DNA from: an uncultured Desulfovibrio sp.
Lineage (GTDB): Bacteria > Desulfobacterota > Desulfovibrionia > Desulfovibrionales > Desulfovibrionaceae
Direction of reading: 5' to 3'
DNA length: 64,000 nt
Assembly (NCBI RefSeq): GCF_944324505.1
Contig: NZ_CALUWO010000006.1
Location: 1 to 64,000, forward strand
A program made the position numbers and the translations under genes. A model generated the notes under the pieces. The model saw only the letters and a list, made by a program, of their open reading frames with translations. It was not told the origin of the DNA and did not search any database. Shown here piece by piece: positions 50,624 to 59,788 of the stretch (the first letter of the stretch is position 1; each line of letters begins with the position of its first letter).

Positions 50624-51072
50624 GCGGCAGGGGCAAGGCTGAAGTAGAGTTCTATGGTATTGGTGCCGTCCTCGCCGCTGTAGCAGTGGTGGGCGGAAAC
50701 GTTCTTGACCAGATGTACCCCCAGCCCGCCGATGGGGCGTTCGTCCACGCCCAGCGAGGTATCGGGTGCGGAGGATTCCACAAAGGGATCAAAGGGCCTG
50801 CCCCAGTCCCGGATCCAGACGCAGAGAAAGGGGGCGCTGTCCATGCTTACCCGGCGAAAGCCCAGCTCCAGCTGTCCCCAGTGATCGTCTTCCCCGCTCT
50901 GGGGCAGACGTTCTCCGGCGTAGGCATAGTTGACCACATTGACCAGCAGTTCTTCCACGGCCAGTTCCACAAAGCCGAGAATACTCTGGTAATCGCCGGC
51001 AAGATGGCTGCGTAAAAAATCCATGGCCGGTGCACAGCTCGAAAGATGGGCGGGCAGAAGAATCCGGGCCAC
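50617..51072 (-). CDS. RsbW-like anti-sigma/serine kinase-type ATPase
   Basis: 151 residues of the GHKL/RsbW fold: N-box ELAVEELLVNVVNYAY-type segment, G1 IRDWGRPFDP and G2 GGLGVHLVKNV. Partner-switching kinases of this type phosphorylate a STAS protein and hold a regulator; the STAS gene is adjacent (gap of 19 bases). Inside a T3SS operon it probably tunes secretion or its gene expression, as proposed for chlamydial Rsb proteins. Target unknown. Confidence 0.85.
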   Translation of the reverse strand: MARILLPAHLSSCAPAMDFLRSHLAGDYQSILGFVELAVEELLVNVVNYAYAGERLPQSGEDDHWGQLELGFRRVSMDSAPFLCVWIRDWGRPFDPFVESSAPDTSLGVDERPIGGLGVHLVKNVSAHHCYSGEDGTNTIELYFSLAPAAC

Positions 51073-51091
51073 AGGGCACCTCCTTGCGGTC

Positions 51092-51430
51092 TCAGCCGGC
51101 CAGGGCCGCCAGGGCCTCCTGCCGGCTGCCGCAGACAGTCAGTATGGCATTGAAACCGGAAATGCGGAACACCTCCGCCGTCATGGGCAGCAGGGAGCAG
51201 AAGGCGACCTTGCCGGACACGGACTTGAGGGCCTTCACAAGGCCCAGTATGCCCCGCAGGCCGGCGGAACTGATGTATTCCAGCCGGGCCATGTCAATGA
51301 GCAGGCGTGTCTTTCCCTCTGCCAGCAGGGCGCGCGTGGCATTTTCAAACTCTGCTGTGGTTGTGGCATCCATGCGCCCTGCCAGTTCCACGATGGTGGT
51401 ACCGTCCTGTTCCGTTATGCTGACTTCCAT
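51092..51430 (-). CDS. STAS-domain anti-sigma factor antagonist
   Basis: 112 residues, a complete STAS domain: VSITEQDGTTIVELAGRMDA, LLIDMARLEYISSAGLRGIL with the conserved DxxxxxYISSAGL block holding the phosphorylatable Ser. Forms a predicted partner-switch with the RsbW-like kinase encoded next. ATG 51430 has GGAGG upstream; it lies 16 bases after sctR. Confidence 0.9.
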   Translation of the reverse strand: MEVSITEQDGTTIVELAGRMDATTTAEFENATRALLAEGKTRLLIDMARLEYISSAGLRGILGLVKALKSVSGKVAFCSLLPMTAEVFRISGFNAILTVCGSRQEALAALAG

Positions 51431-51446
51431 AGAACCTCCGGGGCCG

Positions 51447-52103
51447 TTACTGATAGCTGAGCAGCAGCCCCTGACTGATTTTCAGCCAGCCGTCCAGCGT
51501 CACGAAAAGCAGCAGCTTGAACGGCAGCGAAATGGTCATGGGTGATACCATCATCATGCCCATGGCCAGCAGAATGTTGGAAATGATAAGGTCTATGGCC
51601 ACGAAAGGCAAATACAGCAGAAAGCCCACCTGAAAGGCCTTGGTCAGCTCCGTGATGGTAAAGGCCGGGATGAGAATGAACATATTGTCGCGCGTGATGC
51701 TCTGGCGCTGGTGCTCTGGCCAGATGCGCTGCGCCGTGCCCATGAATTCCTGCAGAATAGCCGGACTGGTGTTTTTTTCCAAAAACTGGCGCAGGGGGGG
51801 CGATACGGCCTGCACGGCCTGAATCAGCTCCGTTGGCGCAGGATTGGCGCTGAAGCGCTGCTGTTCCAGCAGGGCCTTGGTATCCATGGCCACGGGCGCC
51901 ATGATGAAGATGGTCAGGATGATGGCCAGCCCGTTCATGACCATGGCCGGCGGCACCTGCTGCACGCCAAGGGCGTTGCGCACCAGACTGGTGACCACCA
52001 CAATCTTGACGTAGGAGGTGACCAGCATGAGCAGAAAGGGCGCCAGCCCCAGCAGGGCCAGACCGGCAATGAGATAGAGGGGATTAATCCCGGCCAGTTC
52101 CAT
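51447..52103 (-). CDS. sctR: T3SS export gate protein SctR
   Basis: 218-residue inner-membrane protein of the FliP/YscR family: LLMLVTSYVKIVVVTSLVRNALGVQQVPP, NGLAIILTIFIMAP, ILIPAFTITELTKAFQVGFLLYLPF and DLIISNILLAMGMMM. It forms the export pore with SctS and SctT. ATG 52103 follows AGGAGGACGGGG and overlaps the end of sctQ by 20 bases. Unusually, sctS, sctT, sctU and sctV do not follow; a STAS gene does. Confidence 0.97.
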   Translation of the reverse strand: MELAGINPLYLIAGLALLGLAPFLLMLVTSYVKIVVVTSLVRNALGVQQVPPAMVMNGLAIILTIFIMAPVAMDTKALLEQQRFSANPAPTELIQAVQAVSPPLRQFLEKNTSPAILQEFMGTAQRIWPEHQRQSITRDNMFILIPAFTITELTKAFQVGFLLYLPFVAIDLIISNILLAMGMMMVSPMTISLPFKLLLFVTLDGWLKISQGLLLSYQ

Positions 52104-52518
52104 CCCCGTCCTCCTGCGGCTCCTGTGCCGGAGCATCCGCCGGCTGCTGTGCGGGGGCCGTCTCCGGCGTGTCCGTCGCTTCCGCTGCGGGCGCCGCTCC
52201 CGGCTCCCCTGCTCCGTCGGGCTGCATGCGGGTGATCTGCACGCCGGGCATGCCGCCCACATCCACCAGACGCCCCCGGGCCAGCACACGGTCGCCCACG
52301 CGAATGTCCACCAGCGGCGACGACGCACTGCCGCCCAGGGCAAAGGTATAGCCCGGCGTCAGGGCTGCCAGTTCATCCAGGCGCAGGTGCAGGCTGCCCA
52401 GTTCAAAGACGACGGGCAGTTCCAGGCTGCCGATGGCTGTGGTGTCCCACAGCGGGGCAGCTGCGGCGTCCTGTGCCGTCGTTTCCGGAACCGGAGGCGT
52501 TGTCTGTTCATCGCTCAT
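52084..52518 (-). CDS. SctQ C-terminal short product from an internal start
   Basis: An ATG at 52518 inside sctQ is preceded by GCGAGGAAACC, a good ribosome binding site at normal spacing. It would give a 144-residue protein holding the last SPOA domain, equivalent to the YscQ-C/SctQ-C product known from other T3SS. The internal start is inferred from the sequence. Confidence 0.55.
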   Translation of the reverse strand: MSDEQTTPPVPETTAQDAAAAPLWDTTAIGSLELPVVFELGSLHLRLDELAALTPGYTFALGGSASSPLVDIRVGDRVLARGRLVDVGGMPGVQITRMQPDGAGEPGAAPAAEATDTPETAPAQQPADAPAQEPQEDGDGTGRD

Positions 52519-53349
52519 GGTTTCCTCGCTTTCTCGTTGGGCATGCGCTTCGCCGTCCTGGCCGGCATCCGGCCCCAGAATGGTCAGCAGACCGTCCTCC
52601 CGACGGCAGACCACGGCCCTGCCCCCGGGCAGCCGCAGGCGCGGCGTTTCCCCTGCCCAGGTTTCCGGCAGCAGGACATCCCCCACGCCCAGATCTGCCG
52701 CTTCCGCCACGCTGAGGCGCATGCTGCCCGCTTCCAGCCGGCAGGCAACTTTTTCAGCAGGGCGCGGCGGCACGGTATGCAGGGGCAGCTGTTCCAGCTG
52801 TTCCAGCAGCATGCGCGCTGCGGCATCATCAGCCCAGGAGAGGCGCAGGAAAATGGTCTCCCCCTGGGGCAGACGCAGCACAAAGGGCAGCGCACCCTGC
52901 CAGGCAATGTCTGCCGACGGCGCTGCCGTGCAGCGGACCTCACAGCCCAGCAGGGCTTCCAGCTGCGCCAGTGCCGGCGTCAGCAGCCGTTCCAGCACGG
53001 CAAGGCACAGTTCCTGCGGCAGAAAGACAAAGTCCTGCGCATTCACGGGACGGGCACAGCGCCAGGCGTCCAGTTCCGGGCGCAGGGCAAGGGCCTCCAG
53101 CGACGACCAGTCCAGACGCCACAGGGCCTCGCCGCTGCGCAGAAACAGGCTGGCCGCCGGCGCAGCGGGCGCTTCATGCGTCTGCGCGGCTGCCACGCCA
53201 TTGAGGGACAGCTGGCAGACGGGCGGCGTTTCCGTACCGGCATCCAGCAGCACCTGGCAGGGCAGTGCCCGGCTGCTCAGGGCATTGAGCAGGCGCGCCC
53301 GCAACGGGGCAAGGGTGGGCAGCGCAAGGGGAGCTATGGGCGTAGTCAT
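52084..53349 (-). CDS. sctQ: T3SS cytoplasmic ring protein SctQ
   Basis: 421 residues. A poorly conserved N-terminal part is followed by two SPOA-type domains, the last one reading LELPVVFELGSLHLRLDELAALTPGYTF and VDIRVGDRVLARGRLVDVGG (about residues 310-370), like FliN/YscQ. The C-terminal about 50 residues are Ala/Pro-rich, an addition. It forms the sorting platform with SctK, SctL and SctN. Confidence 0.9.
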   Translation of the reverse strand: MTTPIAPLALPTLAPLRARLLNALSSRALPCQVLLDAGTETPPVCQLSLNGVAAAQTHEAPAAPAASLFLRSGEALWRLDWSSLEALALRPELDAWRCARPVNAQDFVFLPQELCLAVLERLLTPALAQLEALLGCEVRCTAAPSADIAWQGALPFVLRLPQGETIFLRLSWADDAAARMLLEQLEQLPLHTVPPRPAEKVACRLEAGSMRLSVAEAADLGVGDVLLPETWAGETPRLRLPGGRAVVCRREDGLLTILGPDAGQDGEAHAQRESEETMSDEQTTPPVPETTAQDAAAAPLWDTTAIGSLELPVVFELGSLHLRLDELAALTPGYTFALGGSASSPLVDIRVGDRVLARGRLVDVGGMPGVQITRMQPDGAGEPGAAPAAEATDTPETAPAQQPADAPAQEPQEDGDGTGRD

Positions 53350-53455
53350 GACATACCTTTTTCAAAATATCCTTCCCATGACGCACGGCATGGGCTGTTG
53401 TCCGGCAGAACGCACGCATGGTGCGCGCGTCCCGGCGGAGCCGGGAGCGACGCGA

Positions 53456-54097
53456 TCACGGCTGGTCGGGCATGTACTCCTGACGGCCGCGGGACTGCCG
53501 CCGGGCGTCCCCTTCCTGCCCGCCTTCCGTCTGCTGGGAAATTTCCACCCGCACGGTTTCTCCATTGCGTTCCAGCGCATGGCGCAGGGCATCCTGCGCG
53601 CCCACAGCCGTTTGAAATGAGGCGGCATCAGCGCAGGAAAGCCGAATGAAAAGCTGACCGTCCTGCGCGCGCGAAAGGCTCAGTTCCGCCCCGGCAAGAC
53701 TGCCCTGCCCCAGCGTCAGGCGCACTTCGGGAGCACCCCGGCCCGGCTCGGAGACCAGAATGCGCTCCACCAGCTTTTCCACCAGGGCATCCACCTCACC
53801 TGTCCGGGCCATGGCGGCATCCGTCTGCACGGTCGGGGGCTGCAATCCCTGCATGCGGCTGCCAAACAGACTGTCCAGAAGTGCCTGTGGCGACGGGCTG
53901 CCCGACGCCTGCCGGTCTCCGCCCTCCGAGTCGCCCTGACCGCCCTGATTGCCCTGTTCCCCCGTATTTCGGCGTTCCATGGCCCTGTCAAAGTGTTCAC
54001 GGTCCGCGTCATCTACATGCTGCTCCGGCGCGGCATGCCCGGATTGCACGCGGGAATCGGCCTCCTGCAAGCGACGAGAGCTGATCTCCATGCCCAT
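53456..54097 (-). CDS. sctP: T3SS needle-length/substrate-switch protein SctP
   Basis: 213 residues between sctO and sctQ, the place of sctP. Low-complexity Gly/Gln/Ser-rich N-terminal half (GNQGGQGDSEGGDRQ) and a folded C-terminal part (VRLTLGQGSLAGAELSLSRAQDG) like the HpaP/FliK C-domain. ATG 54097 has AAAGGAGGTGA directly upstream, the best ribosome binding site in the operon. Identity rests on position and the FliK-like end. Confidence 0.75.
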   Translation of the reverse strand: MGMEISSRRLQEADSRVQSGHAAPEQHVDDADREHFDRAMERRNTGEQGNQGGQGDSEGGDRQASGSPSPQALLDSLFGSRMQGLQPPTVQTDAAMARTGEVDALVEKLVERILVSEPGRGAPEVRLTLGQGSLAGAELSLSRAQDGQLFIRLSCADAASFQTAVGAQDALRHALERNGETVRVEISQQTEGGQEGDARRQSRGRQEYMPDQP

Positions 54098-54159
54098 AGT
54101 CACCTCCTTTCCGCCTGCGGTGGCACATGGTCCCCTGTTGCCCTGTTCCACCGGAGCGT

Positions 54160-54651
54160 TTACGTATCCTCACCGACCGGGGTCGGCACGGCAAATTCTT
54201 CCAGTTCCAGGTCTTCCTGACGCTCTCTTTCCTTTTTGTCTCTCTCCTGCCAGATGTCACGATGGCTTTCTATCTTGGCAGCTTCCCGGCGGGCATGCGC
54301 CACGGCCTGCCGGGCATGGTCCACCGCCTGTTCCTGCCGGGCAAGGGCCTGCCGGGCTTCCGTCACGGCCTGCACCCGTTGCGCTTCGGCCTCGCCCAGC
54401 GCTGCCAGCGAGGCCCGGAAGTCCGCCAGTTCATCGGGAGAAAGGCGCTTTCCCCAGATGCGCGCATAGCGTCGCTCCTCTTCCTCGGGACGCCAGCGCT
54501 GGAAGCGTTCCAGCTCTTCCTGGCAGCGGGCCACGTCCTCGCGCGCCTGTACCAGCAGGCGTTCCGCCACGCGCAGAGCGTTTCGGGCAGCGTCCTCGCG
54601 GTAGTGGCGCACGGAAAGCAGCGCCTGCAATGGATAGGTGGATACGGCCAC
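54160..54651 (-). CDS. sctO: T3SS stalk protein SctO
   Basis: 163 residues, nearly all helical with heptad character and many Glu/Arg/Gln, the FliJ/YscO build that forms the central stalk in the SctN ATPase ring. GTG start at 54651 after GGGGAGGG. Lies directly after sctN. Confidence 0.8.
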   Translation of the reverse strand: MAVSTYPLQALLSVRHYREDAARNALRVAERLLVQAREDVARCQEELERFQRWRPEEEERRYARIWGKRLSPDELADFRASLAALGEAEAQRVQAVTEARQALARQEQAVDHARQAVAHARREAAKIESHRDIWQERDKKERERQEDLELEEFAVPTPVGEDT

Positions 54652-54701
54652 CCTGCCCTCCCCCGGTGCCGTGCCACAGGCCGCCCGGCAGCACTAGTGT
54701 C

Positions 54702-56018
54702 TCAGCGCACCACCTTTTCCAGTGCGGCCAGAGTTTCCTCGAAGGTGCTCTTTTCATCAAGCCCCTGCCGCAAAAAGCCGTTGACGGCCTGGATATGATC
54801 CAGCGCGAAATCCGCCTCGGGATCAGCCCCCTTCTTGTATTCGCCAATCTGCACCAGCAGTTCCACTTCCGCATACTTGGCGAGAATTTTGCGCAGGGCC
54901 TGGGCTGCCGCCTTGTGTTCCTTGCTGACCACGGCATTCATGACACGGCTCACACTGGCCTGGACATCGATGGCCGGATAGTGATTGGCCGCAGCCAGCT
55001 TGCGCGAGAGCACAATATGCCCGTCAAGGATGGAGCGGGTTTCGTCCGCAATGGGTTCGGTCATGTCGTCCCCTTCCACCAGCACGGTATACAGGGCCGT
55101 GATGGATCCCTTGTCCGAATTGCCTGCCCGTTCCATGAGCTTGGGCAGCTCGGAAAAGACCGAGGGCGGAAAGCCCCGTCGGGTGGGCGGCTCGCCGGCG
55201 GCCAGGCCGATTTCGCGCTGGGCACGGCCAAAGCGGGTGACGGAATCCATCATGAGCAGCACGCTGCGCCCCTGATCGCGGAAATATTCGGCAATGGCCG
55301 TTGCCGTATAGGCAGCCTTGAGGCGTTCCATGGACGAGCGGTCCGACGTGGACACCACCAGTACCGCTTTTTTGCGCCCTTCCGGGCCGATGTCGCGCTC
55401 GATGAATTCCCGGACTTCGCGTCCGCGCTCCCCGATGAGGGCCAGCACGCAGACATCCGCCGTGCATCCCTTGAGAATGCTGGACAGCAGCGTGGACTTG
55501 CCGCCGCCGGCAGCCGCAAAAATGCCCATGCGCTGCCCCTCGCCGCAGGTCAGCACCCCGTCGATGACACGCAGCCCCAGCGAAATGGGCCGGCTGATGA
55601 CCTTGCGGGTCATGGGATTGGGGGCCTCGGCCACCAGGGGATAGTGCGTACGCGTCTTGATGGGCGGCCCGCCGTCCATGGCCTGCCCCAGGCCGTCCAC
55701 CACCCGGCCCAGCAGCTCGTAGCCCACGGGAATGGAAAGGATTTCTCCCGTGGGGATGACCTCCGTGGCCGGCGAAATGCCCTGCATATTGCCCAGGGGG
55801 GACAGCAGGGCCACATTCTTCACAAAGCCCACCACCTCGGCCTTGAGGCTCCAGTTTTCCCAGGGATTGCGCAGCACGCACAGCTCGCCCACCTTGACCC
55901 CGGGCACCACCGCCCGGATGATGGTGCCCACCACCTGTTCCACGCGCCCCCGTGTCTCCAGGGGGTTGACATCGCGCACGGCTTCTTCCAGCAGATCGCC
56001 GATGTATTCAAACGCCAT
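54702..56018 (-). CDS. sctN: T3SS ATPase SctN
   Basis: 438 residues, full length for the family. Walker [10 protein letters not shown] (about 168-176), the T3SS-specific [15 protein letters not shown], Walker [12 protein letters not shown], the substrate loop [19 protein letters not shown] and [14 protein letters not shown]. It unfolds and detaches effectors from chaperones. ATG 56018 lies one base before the sctL stop. Confidence 0.98.
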   Translation of the reverse strand: MAFEYIGDLLEEAVRDVNPLETRGRVEQVVGTIIRAVVPGVKVGELCVLRNPWENWSLKAEVVGFVKNVALLSPLGNMQGISPATEVIPTGEILSIPVGYELLGRVVDGLGQAMDGGPPIKTRTHYPLVAEAPNPMTRKVISRPISLGLRVIDGVLTCGEGQRMGIFAAAGGGKSTLLSSILKGCTADVCVLALIGERGREVREFIERDIGPEGRKKAVLVVSTSDRSSMERLKAAYTATAIAEYFRDQGRSVLLMMDSVTRFGRAQREIGLAAGEPPTRRGFPPSVFSELPKLMERAGNSDKGSITALYTVLVEGDDMTEPIADETRSILDGHIVLSRKLAAANHYPAIDVQASVSRVMNAVVSKEHKAAAQALRKILAKYAEVELLVQIGEYKKGADPEADFALDHIQAVNGFLRQGLDEKSTFEETLAALEKVVR

Positions 56019-56019
56019 G

Positions 56020-56643
56020 TCAGGACTCCCTGATCTTGCTCAGCAGGGCATGCTCGATGGCCTTGAGCTGTGTTTCCAGGCTGGCGTCCACCACGCCCAG
56101 TTCGCATTCCAGGATGCAGTCTCCGGGCTTCATGCGGGGATCGGCCGTCACGTCCAGAAAGGTGGCTGCGCCGGGCGATGCGGAAATCATGGCCGCAAGG
56201 GCCTGGCGAACGCTGTCCTTGTCATCGGGCGAAACCCGGATGAGCACCCGCTGCTGGCTGCGCACGGCGGCCAGGGCATTGCGCACCACCCGTACCGTGC
56301 ATTCCCTGTCGTCCAGCTCGCCGATGATCTTGCGCACGGCAGAGGTCACCACATCCACCAGCTTGCCTTCCACGCCTTCAATATATTCCACGGCCTGCAT
56401 GGCCGTTTCCAGCATTTTTTCCGACTGCTCCATGCGGCCTTCCATGAGGCCGTCCTCGTAGCCCTGCCGCCGGCGTTCTTCATAGGCCTTTTCCGCATCG
56501 GAGGCCATGGCAGCCGCCCGCTGCTCCGCCATGGCCAGCAGCCGGTTGGCCTCGACAAGACTGGCGTAGTCCACTGCCCGCAGCACGCGAACGCCGGGTG
56601 CCGGCAGCACATGGTTGCCTGTCAGCTGAAACAGGGTGCCCAT
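56020..56643 (-). CDS. sctL: T3SS stator protein SctL
   Basis: 207 residues with the FliH/YscL pattern: helical N-terminal half ([21 protein letters not shown]) and a C-terminal domain ([25 protein letters not shown], then [26 protein letters not shown]). Links SctN to SctQ. ATG 56643 overlaps the end of sctK by 22 bases. Confidence 0.93.
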   Translation of the reverse strand: MGTLFQLTGNHVLPAPGVRVLRAVDYASLVEANRLLAMAEQRAAAMASDAEKAYEERRRQGYEDGLMEGRMEQSEKMLETAMQAVEYIEGVEGKLVDVVTSAVRKIIGELDDRECTVRVVRNALAAVRSQQRVLIRVSPDDKDSVRQALAAMISASPGAATFLDVTADPRMKPGDCILECELGVVDASLETQLKAIEHALLSKIRES

Positions 56644-57302
56644 GACGGAGCCACCTCCTTGAGCAGCAGTTTTTTCAGGCTGCGCCACAGCTCGTGGCGC
56701 TCCTCTTCCCCAAGGTCGGGCAGGCTCGCCTGCGCCGGCAGCGAAGGCAGATGCGGCAGGCCACGCCGCAGAAGCGCCTGCGGCCAGAGGTCAGCCACCA
56801 GCCTGAGCGCCATATGCCCGTGCAGCAGGCAGCGTTCCGGCAGGGGAAGGCCCCTGTCCCGCCACAGGAAAAAACGGCGCACCGCCCCCAGCTCATAGCG
56901 CCCCCGGTACAGGGCATACTGATACAGCGCTTCCCCCAGGGCCTCGCGCAGGGCCAGCACCTCATCCCGCAGCAGCACGGCCGCAATTTCCGGTGCATGC
57001 AGTGCCACGCCGCTCATGTTGCCCAGCGCGGCCAGCGCCGCGTCATCCAGCAGGGCCAGACGCCGTGATTCCTCGTCATAGTCCCAGAAGGGGGAAGGCT
57101 CCGTGTCTTCCGGGCAGGTGTCGGACGGCAGGCTGTGCAGCGGGCGCCGCAGCAGCCAGGCGCCCAGACTGTCCGCCCTGTAGCCCAGCGCATTGTCCCA
57201 GTCTGCGGGAATAAGGCGCAGCGGCTGTTGATCGGCCTGGAGCATGGCCTGCCAGAGCATGGGACGGCGGGCCAGCGTATCAGCAAAAAAGCCCTTGTGC
57301 AT
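56622..57302 (-). CDS. sctK: T3SS sorting platform protein SctK
   Basis: 226 residues, positioned between sctJ and sctL. The family is weakly conserved; the helical middle and LRRGLPHLPSLPAQ with a Leu/Lys-rich end fit YscK. Start ATG overlaps the sctJ stop (TGATG). Confidence 0.75.
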   Translation of the reverse strand: MHKGFFADTLARRPMLWQAMLQADQQPLRLIPADWDNALGYRADSLGAWLLRRPLHSLPSDTCPEDTEPSPFWDYDEESRRLALLDDAALAALGNMSGVALHAPEIAAVLLRDEVLALREALGEALYQYALYRGRYELGAVRRFFLWRDRGLPLPERCLLHGHMALRLVADLWPQALLRRGLPHLPSLPAQASLPDLGEEERHELWRSLKKLLLKEVAPSWAPCFS

Positions 57303-58099
57303 CAGACGGTGCCCTGCCTGTCGTCACCCGTATGGGCACTGTCGGGCAGCGCGGCCTGCGCCGCGCGCCGGCGGGCCAGCAGGCGGCGGACAGCCACATA
57401 TGCCCCCCCGCCAAGAGCCAGCAGTCCCGCAGCCATGGCCAGCATCTGCAAGAGCAGCGCCGGCGTATGCGCGCCGGGCGACAGCAGCGGCGACGCGGGC
57501 CGGGAATCCGGCACGGTGACGCTTTCGCGCACCGGAACCAGCATGACGCTCACATTGTCATACTTGAGCGAGGCCACGGCGCCGGCCACCAGCTCCCGGA
57601 TTTCGGGCACCAGATTGACTACGGGCGAATCCGGCGTATGGCGCAGAAAAACCGCCGCCGAAGGCACAATGGTAATATTGTTCACCTTGTCGTTGACACC
57701 CAGCACCACATGCACCCGCGCGGTAAGAACGCCGTCAATGCGTGACAGGGTATCGGCCAGCTCCTGCGACAGCGCGTAGGACATGCGGGCCTGCACCTCG
57801 GAGCCGGACGATATCATGCCGTCTCCGGCAAAGACTTCCCCCAGATTCTTGAAGGATTCCCGCGGCAGGCTGTTTTCCTTGAGCACCTGCAAGGCAAGCA
57901 CCAGCTGATCGTCATCCACCGACAGGGTATAGCCATTTTTGCCGGCAGCCGTCTTTTCCGCCCCGATGCCCCGGCGCAGCAGGGTTGACAGCATCTGGTT
58001 GGCCTGGTCTTCGGACAGGCCCGAATACATCTCCACCTTGCAGCCGGCAAGCAGAACAAGCAGGGGCAGCAACAGCAGCACACGCAGGGGACGCAGCAT
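57302..58099 (-). CDS. sctJ: T3SS inner-membrane ring lipoprotein SctJ
   Basis: 265 residues. Lipobox LLAGC (Cys about residue 20), ring-building domain 1 (MYSGLSEDQANQMLSTLL), domain 2 (YALSQELADTLSRIDGVLTARVHVVL) and a C-terminal membrane helix (LLQMLAMAAGLLALGGGAYVA). The ATG at 58099 gives the normal lipoprotein start; GAGG is upstream. Confidence 0.96.
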   Translation of the reverse strand: MLRPLRVLLLLPLLVLLAGCKVEMYSGLSEDQANQMLSTLLRRGIGAEKTAAGKNGYTLSVDDDQLVLALQVLKENSLPRESFKNLGEVFAGDGMISSGSEVQARMSYALSQELADTLSRIDGVLTARVHVVLGVNDKVNNITIVPSAAVFLRHTPDSPVVNLVPEIRELVAGAVASLKYDNVSVMLVPVRESVTVPDSRPASPLLSPGAHTPALLLQMLAMAAGLLALGGGAYVAVRRLLARRRAAQAALPDSAHTGDDRQGTV

Positions 58100-58124
58100 G
58101 GACAACCTCAACAAATGCAAAATA

Positions 58125-58769
58125 TCAGCCGGACTGACGCAGCAGGCTTTCCATGCCCTGCGTCGTCTGCTGTGATGTCTGGACACCCGCCTTGGCCTGA
58201 GCATTGAGCATGCCCACAAGATACTGCACGCGAAACAGCTCCTGCGGGCCGATGACGGCATGCGGCTGGGAGGTCTGCTCCAGCAGCCGGGCCAGCTCAT
58301 TGAGCATATCGGTTTGGTGGGGCGCTTCCACACGGGAAGCCGCCTGCGCTGCGGGGGGCGCCTTTTCGCCGGCAGCGACCTGGGGCGACTCCCCTGCTTC
58401 CGTCACGGACGAGACATGGTGCTGCCGCGCTACCGTGTCATCCGCGTCCGCCGCAGGCATGCTTGCAGCGGTCTGCGGAGTGTCCGGGACCTGCGGCCCG
58501 TTCAGGGACGGCAGCTCCTGAGCCGGCCCGGGCAGCACGTCACCCGCAGCGGCCGGAGACATATCCGCGGCTCCCGGCGCGCCGGCGCCTGCTGCTTCTG
58601 CGGCTCCTCCTGGCGCCGGGGACGCGGCAAGGGCATCTTCAAAGGCCTGAACAAGCTCGCGGGAAGGCGCACCGGAAGGACCGCTGCCCGGCATGTCTCC
58701 AGCCCAGGCAGACAGTTTTTCCAGTGCCTCCAGCAGCTTGCTTGCTCCCTGTGCCGATACCTCGATCAT
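58125..58769 (-). CDS. sctI: T3SS inner rod protein SctI
   Basis: 214 residues, long for SctI (YscI about 115) because of an Ala/Pro/Gly-rich middle. The last about 60 residues carry the SctI helix: LFRVQYLVGMLNAQAKAG and QTTQGMESLLRQ. Lies directly upstream of sctJ as usual. Confidence 0.83.
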   Translation of the reverse strand: MIEVSAQGASKLLEALEKLSAWAGDMPGSGPSGAPSRELVQAFEDALAASPAPGGAAEAAGAGAPGAADMSPAAAGDVLPGPAQELPSLNGPQVPDTPQTAASMPAADADDTVARQHHVSSVTEAGESPQVAAGEKAPPAAQAASRVEAPHQTDMLNELARLLEQTSQPHAVIGPQELFRVQYLVGMLNAQAKAGVQTSQQTTQGMESLLRQSG

Positions 58770-58804
58770 GGCTCAGCCTCTGGCCGGATGCCCGCCCGTC
58801 AGTA

Positions 58805-59161
58805 TCAGGCCACTTCCATGACGGCCCGGGCCATGGCTGCCGCCGCGCAGTCCTGGGGAATGCCGGCAAAGGCCTGTTCTGCCTCTTCCCTGCGGCCGGC
58901 CAGCATGCAGGCAAGCCCGCGCATGGCCAGCGCATCCGCATCGGCGGCATTGGCGGCAAGCACCTTGTCCAGAAGGGTCAGGGCGCCATCGAAATCATCC
59001 ACCACAATATGGGAAAAAGCCAGCCCTACCAGCGCTGGCGCAAAGCCCGGCCGGATGGCCAGCACTGCCTGAAAGATGCTTCGGCCTTCACCGATCATTC
59101 CTTTCTGGCAGGCCAGATTGGCCAGGTCCAGCAACCGGGCGATCTGCCGTTCAGTCAACAT
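58805..59161 (-). CDS. TPR protein, probable T3SS needle chaperone (SctG/YscG-like)
   Basis: 118 residues with three TPR-like helical pairs (GMIGEGRSIFQAVLAIRPG, FDGALTLLDKVLAANAADA, GRREEAEQAFAG). YscG-type chaperones bind the needle subunit with a YscE-like partner; both flank sctF here. Assignment by fold and place. Confidence 0.72.
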   Translation of the reverse strand: MLTERQIARLLDLANLACQKGMIGEGRSIFQAVLAIRPGFAPALVGLAFSHIVVDDFDGALTLLDKVLAANAADADALAMRGLACMLAGRREEAEQAFAGIPQDCAAAAMARAVMEVA

Positions 59162-59236
59162 GCGTTTTTCTCCCTGTTTTCAGGCCGGCAAGCCGGCCCG
59201 CAGCTGTGTTACCACCCCGTGCAGACATCCGTCATG

Positions 59237-59491
59237 CTAGCCCGTTCTCTGGGCGAGCGACTTGAGCATGTCCTGAATGCTCTTGGTTACCGACGAAATG
59301 GTCTCCAGCTTGGCATTGTACTGCCCCATGGCAAACTGCAAGTTCAGAAGGTCCATCTGGTCCACTTCACCGGAGGCGCTGATATCGTTCATCATGGTCT
59401 GCAGGGCTTCACCGTCCTTGCTCAGTCCGTTGGTGGCATTCTGAAAAAGCTGCCCCACGTCGATGCCGCCCGAGTTTCCTACGATATTCAT
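59237..59491 (-). CDS. sctF: T3SS needle subunit SctF
   Basis: 84 residues, the right size for a needle monomer: two helices joined by a short turn, the second (LLNLQFAMGQYNAKLETISSV) matching the LQFxMxxY pattern of YscF/PrgI. Flanked by candidate chaperone genes. Confidence 0.83.
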   Translation of the reverse strand: MNIVGNSGGIDVGQLFQNATNGLSKDGEALQTMMNDISASGEVDQMDLLNLQFAMGQYNAKLETISSVTKSIQDMLKSLAQRTG

Positions 59492-59569
59492 GTTATGCTC
59501 CTGACTGTCCCCTGCTCTGCCTGTGGCAAAGCGTGGGAAAAATTTTTGAAGGCAAGCGCCGTACGACGG

Positions 59570-59788
59570 CTACCGGTTCAGGACATCATACGCGCGGCCG
59601 GCCACCGCGTCGGCATTATCCACGGCAGTCATCACCTGGCGGGCAACGGCCATTTCCTCGGCCGTCATGCCGGCATCCATGGCCTGCTTCACCTGGGCGC
59701 GCATGGCAAAAAGCTCTTCCCGGATGCTTTTGAGTCCCTGGCCGGAGGGATCCTCGGACAACATGTCAAACGCTGATTCCATTTCCAT
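59570..59788 (-). CDS. small T3SS protein, SctE/YscE-like needle co-chaperone
   Basis: 72-residue helical protein (SIREELFAMRAQVKQAMDAG, then EMAVARQVMTAVDNADAVAG) between sctD and sctF. The site and size fit the YscE-type co-chaperone. ATG 59788 overlaps the sctD stop (TGATG). Confidence 0.6.
   Translation of the reverse strand: MEMESAFDMLSEDPSGQGLKSIREELFAMRAQVKQAMDAGMTAEEMAVARQVMTAVDNADAVAGRAYDVLNR

Noticed and set aside
53949..56033. 694-codon open frame on the plus strand
   Set aside because: Complement of sctN and sctO, which have unmistakable motifs or context.
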